Shown one piece after another: positions 61,571 through 64,000 of a stretch of DNA of 64,000 nt. Numbering within the stretch: the stretch's first letter is position 1; the number at the start of each line of letters is the position of its first letter. The notes below the pieces were generated by a model that worked only from the letters and a program-made list of their open reading frames with translations, made no database searches and was not told the origin of the DNA. The translations under genes were made by a program, and so were the position numbers. Source of the DNA: an uncultured Dehalococcoidia bacterium. GTDB taxonomy: Bacteria > Chloroflexota > Dehalococcoidia > Lucifugimonadales > UBA1123. The DNA lies in NCBI GenBank assembly GCA_951812505.1, contig CATOSI010000003.1, forward strand, positions 620,001 to 684,000, in the 5' to 3' direction.

Positions 61571-62533
61571 TTATATCCCCAGAAGGCCTTCGAGGTTCTT
61601 CCACAGGATCATTTCCTTCTCTTCCTGCGTGATGCTTTCGAGACCCAGAATCCAGGAGACGGGCCAGTCTTCGCACATGTCGTAGGGCCAGTCGGTGCCG
61701 AACACCACGCGGTCTGCACCCACTGAGTTTATGACATAACGCAACGCCTGTTCGTTGTGGGTGATGGTGTCGTAGTAGAAGCGATTGAGATAGGCGCTCG
61801 GAGGCTGGGCGATATTCACCCTCGCCTCGGGGCGGACGCGCCACCCGCGATCCATCCTGCCGATGCCGAAGCAAGTGTAACCTCCGCCGTGGGACAGACA
61901 TATCCTGAGGTCGGGGCAGGCGTCCATCACTCCGCCGTACACGAACGACGCGAAGGTGACGGCGCGGTCCGCCAGGTTGCCGATGGTGTTGGGCAGGTGG
62001 TACTTGCCGGAGCGCGGGCTAACGATGGTAGGGCCGCCCTGGTGAATCAGGATGAACGCGCCGAGCTGTTCGGCGGCTTTCCAGAAGGGCAGGAACTCCG
62101 GCTCGTCGAAGGTGCGCCCGTTGACGTGGTCACCGATCATCGCGCCCTTCAGACCAAGCTGGGTGATGCTGCGCTCCAATTCATCTATCGCAGCCGAGAC
62201 GTCTTGCAGGGGCAGCGTGGCGAGCCCGGAGAAGCGGCTTGGATGATCCCTGGTGAGCTGCGAGACGTAGTCGTTGCAGTCTCGCGCCATTGCCGTCGCG
62301 GCTTCGGCGTCCTTGTCGTAGTTGTAGAGCACGGCGTTCGTGGAAAGGACCTGTACATCAACGCCAAGAGAGTCCATGTCGGCGAGACGCTCGTCGGGGG
62401 TCCACATAGTGCGTGGATTGTGCCGGTGGGCCGGGACCGCCTCGGCGGTTATGCCGTGCCAGTTCTCGCCGGACTCCACGGAAACGACGAATGCTTCGGG
62501 CGAGATGTGTGCGTGTATGTCTATCGTGCGCAT
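61571..62533 (-). CDS. ACMSD-like amidohydrolase (decarboxylase/hydrolase TIM barrel)
   Basis: A 320-residue metal-dependent TIM barrel of the amidohydrolase_2 family (ACMSD, 5-carboxyvanillate decarboxylase). Metal ligands are the HxH in DIHAHISPEAF, His in ILIHQGGPTI and Asp in VFGTDWPYDM; LSHGGGYTCFGIGRMDRG is the second conserved His block. Members decarboxylate aromatic or muconate acids without oxygen. It fits a small aromatic-acid pathway with its two SDR neighbours; the substrate is not proven. ATG 62533 follows the upstream SDR by 61 bases. Confidence 0.88.
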   Translation of the reverse strand: MRTIDIHAHISPEAFVVSVESGENWHGITAEAVPAHRHNPRTMWTPDERLADMDSLGVDVQVLSTNAVLYNYDKDAEAATAMARDCNDYVSQLTRDHPSRFSGLATLPLQDVSAAIDELERSITQLGLKGAMIGDHVNGRTFDEPEFLPFWKAAEQLGAFILIHQGGPTIVSPRSGKYHLPNTIGNLADRAVTFASFVYGGVMDACPDLRICLSHGGGYTCFGIGRMDRGWRVRPEARVNIAQPPSAYLNRFYYDTITHNEQALRYVINSVGADRVVFGTDWPYDMCEDWPVSWILGLESITQEEKEMILWKNLEGLLGI

Positions 62534-62594
62534 GTGAATACCGTCCGTGTAGTAGTTTGTCAGATTCGGTAGAATGTCGTTTCCCGCAGAGTGT

Positions 62595-63392
62595 TCAGCG
62601 GGGCGGGCTGACCAGGGTTACTCCGCCATCAACAGGGAAGGCAACGCCGGTCACCCACTTCGATTCGTCGCTGGCGAGGTAAACGGCGGCCCACGCTATG
62701 TCCCAGGGCGTGCCCTCTACGCCGAGGGGAGACGAACCGCGGCGGGTGTCCCTCCGATCCTCGGACATTCCCGGGGCGACCATGGACGAATAGACCGGGC
62801 CGGGCAGGATGCAGTTCACCCTTATGCCCTGGGCGGCATGGTCAATCGCCATGCCGTGTGTGAGCGCTATGACTCCACCCTTGGATACGGTGTAGGCGGT
62901 CAGTCCACGTGGACGTATGGCGGATATAGAGGATATGTTGATGATGGAGCCTCCGCCGGTTTCGGCCATCGCGGGGATGGCGTATTTTCCGGTGAGCATC
63001 ATGGATTTTACGTTGACCTCCATCACACTGTCCCAAACGTCTTCGGATACCTCGACGACTGTACCCGCACCGCCGATTCCGACGTTGTTATGCAGAATGT
63101 CCAGCCTGCCGTAGCGGTCCAGAGCGGCCTGCACCATGTCGCGGCAGCTTTCGGCAGAGGTCACGTCGCCAGTGTACACGGACGCCGTCCCTCCGTGGGA
63201 CTTGATGGCGTCCAGGGTGCCCCTGACGCGCTCCTCGTTGTTGTCCACGAGCAGAACCTTCGCGCCCTCGTATGCGAACAGAATGGCGGTCGCCTGACCG
63301 TTGCCGACAACGTCGGCGCTCGCGCCGGCGCCGGTCACGATAGCGACCTTGCCGTCTAGTCTCGGCTTTCGTTCGTGCGGCAGGTTTGTCAT
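62595..63392 (-). CDS. Short-chain dehydrogenase/reductase (SDR)
   Basis: A 265-residue SDR. The cofactor loop is extended, VTGAGASADVVGNGQATAIL, a form found in one SDR subgroup in place of TGxxxGIG. NNVGIGG, the Ser in INISSISAIRP and Tyr/Lys in LTAYTVSKGGVIAL are intact. C-terminal FPVDGGVTLV. It would act on an alcohol or ketone with NAD(P). A strong promoter lies at 63440-63468, so it begins the SDR / amidohydrolase / SDR set. Confidence 0.88.
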   Translation of the reverse strand: MTNLPHERKPRLDGKVAIVTGAGASADVVGNGQATAILFAYEGAKVLLVDNNEERVRGTLDAIKSHGGTASVYTGDVTSAESCRDMVQAALDRYGRLDILHNNVGIGGAGTVVEVSEDVWDSVMEVNVKSMMLTGKYAIPAMAETGGGSIINISSISAIRPRGLTAYTVSKGGVIALTHGMAIDHAAQGIRVNCILPGPVYSSMVAPGMSEDRRDTRRGSSPLGVEGTPWDIAWAAVYLASDESKWVTGVAFPVDGGVTLVSPPR

Positions 63393-63439
63393 ATGAGCCT
63401 TACCTCAGCCTGAGCTTGGTTCTTGACGAGTCGGGGCCA

Positions 63440-63468
63440 TGCTATCTTTGGCTTGGATGGGTGTCAAC
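63440..63468 (-). promoter_or_regulatory. Sigma-70-type promoter for the SDR/amidohydrolase set
   Basis: On the minus strand TTGACA (63468-63463) and TAGCAT (63445-63440) are 17 bases apart. The predicted leader to ATG 63392 is about 40 bases. Confidence 0.65.
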
Positions 63469-63943
63469 CGGACGCACGTCTGCGCGTGGGAGAGCCCTCA
63501 CCCCGCCCTATCTCATCGAGTGTGGCATATTCATAGCTGGAACGGTCACTTGGACTCACTAGGACATGACGAGGGATCCACCAGGGCTAATATAAGTCAG
63601 GACATATGAAAGTCCGTCTTGTCAGCCGATTCTCCACAGAGCCGCCGACTTCGAAAAGGCCTGTGTTGGGAGTGGGATTGGGGGATGAAGACTGGGTGAT
63701 GGCTTTTCTGTCAGAATCAGAATTTTAGGGATGAGGTAGGCAAATTCCCATATTGGCTGTGTTTTCGATTATGATCGCTGGGAGTTTGGAATCGGAGAAG
63801 GTTTCTGAGTAAGCGAAACGCTGTATTTGCTTAAGGATAATCAAGTATATTTGAGGAAGGGATCGAACGGTCTTGTTGGTGGTCGCAGACTCACAGCCCT
63901 CTTCTGAGACGATACGCACTGAGACATTAGAGACGTAAAGTGA
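63469..63943. other. Intergenic region, nothing identified
   Basis: About 475 bases without a recognisable gene, RNA, repeat or terminator. A 75-codon frame on the minus strand (63725-63952) has no ribosome site or known domain. Confidence 0.45.
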
Positions 63944-64000
63944 ATGGAACACCTAAGAAGAATCGCCGAGTGGTTTGAGTCCACATTCCGACCAGGCGGC
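63944..64000 (+). CDS. Possible 5' end of a gene running off the window
   Basis: ATG at 63944 opens 19 codons (EHLRRIAEWFESTFRPGG) to the edge without a stop. There is no clear ribosome site upstream. Too short to classify. Confidence 0.25.
   Translation, partial: MEHLRRIAEWFESTFRPGG

Overview
The window is a moderately GC-rich bacterial chromosome segment. The single 16S rRNA gene (20515-22014) and the gene content point to a Chloroflexota of the Dehalococcoidia/SAR202 type. Supporting content includes a luciferase-type flavin monooxygenase, a family III CoA-transferase, several SDRs, DUF1800/DUF1501 pairs, ThuA and MetE-like enzymes, and an oligopeptide ABC operon. This placement is inference from what I recognise; no tree was built.

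Layout. 1-7.9 kb: a partial aminotransferase, a PPC/DUF296 protein, a transglutaminase next to a tRNA 3'-end fragment, a nuclease, the wreck of an AAA-ATPase/DUF4276 cassette, then a minus-strand CoA-transferase / methyltransferase / flavin monooxygenase operon and a frameshifted ricin-type lectin gene. 8-15.5 kb: an MMPL exporter, an MpaB-type oxygenase with a repeat-decorated promoter, and the first DUF1800-NHL-DUF1501 cassette. 15.5-20.3 kb: an accessory strip with gene remnants, a pentapeptide-repeat gene cut by an insertion sequence, two adjoining transposases, a nested palindrome and a Thr/Pro-rich lipoprotein.

20.4-22.4 kb: an rRNA promoter, a 16S gene bracketed by a 29/30-bp processing stem, and tRNA-Ala(UGC), with no 23S or 5S after it. 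22.5-22.8 kb: fused fragments of two unrelated genes. 23-31.3 kb: ordinary metabolism (ThuA, zinc dehydrogenase, 2-hydroxyacid dehydrogenase, ADP-ribosylglycohydrolase, MetE-like, OsmC, rhodanese, GPP34). 31.5-36.3 kb: a DUF35/thiolase pair, small proteins and a ThDP enzyme. 36.8-43.3 kb: a Gfo/Idh/MocA oxidoreductase, an MFS carrier, a dihaem cytochrome and an FG-GAP/UnbV lipoprotein.

43.3-49.1 kb: a complete peptide-type ABC importer operon. 49.7-53.5 kb: a second DUF1800-NHL-DUF1501 cassette on the other strand. 53.6-59.5 kb: an FMN hydroxyacid oxidase, three tandem AIM24 proteins, a split ThDP decarboxylase, a methyltransferase and a STAS protein. 59.6-63.4 kb: a PhnD-like binding protein without a signal peptide, two SDRs and an ACMSD-like amidohydrolase.

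The best candidate for an undescribed system is the twice-present DUF1800-NHL-DUF1501 cassette. Both copies keep gene order and near-identical protein lengths, and both DUF1501 proteins lack the export signal usual in that family. A dispersed hairpin repeat (core CCCGCTTTCGCGGG) occurs five times between genes. No CRISPR array, prophage or replication origin was seen.
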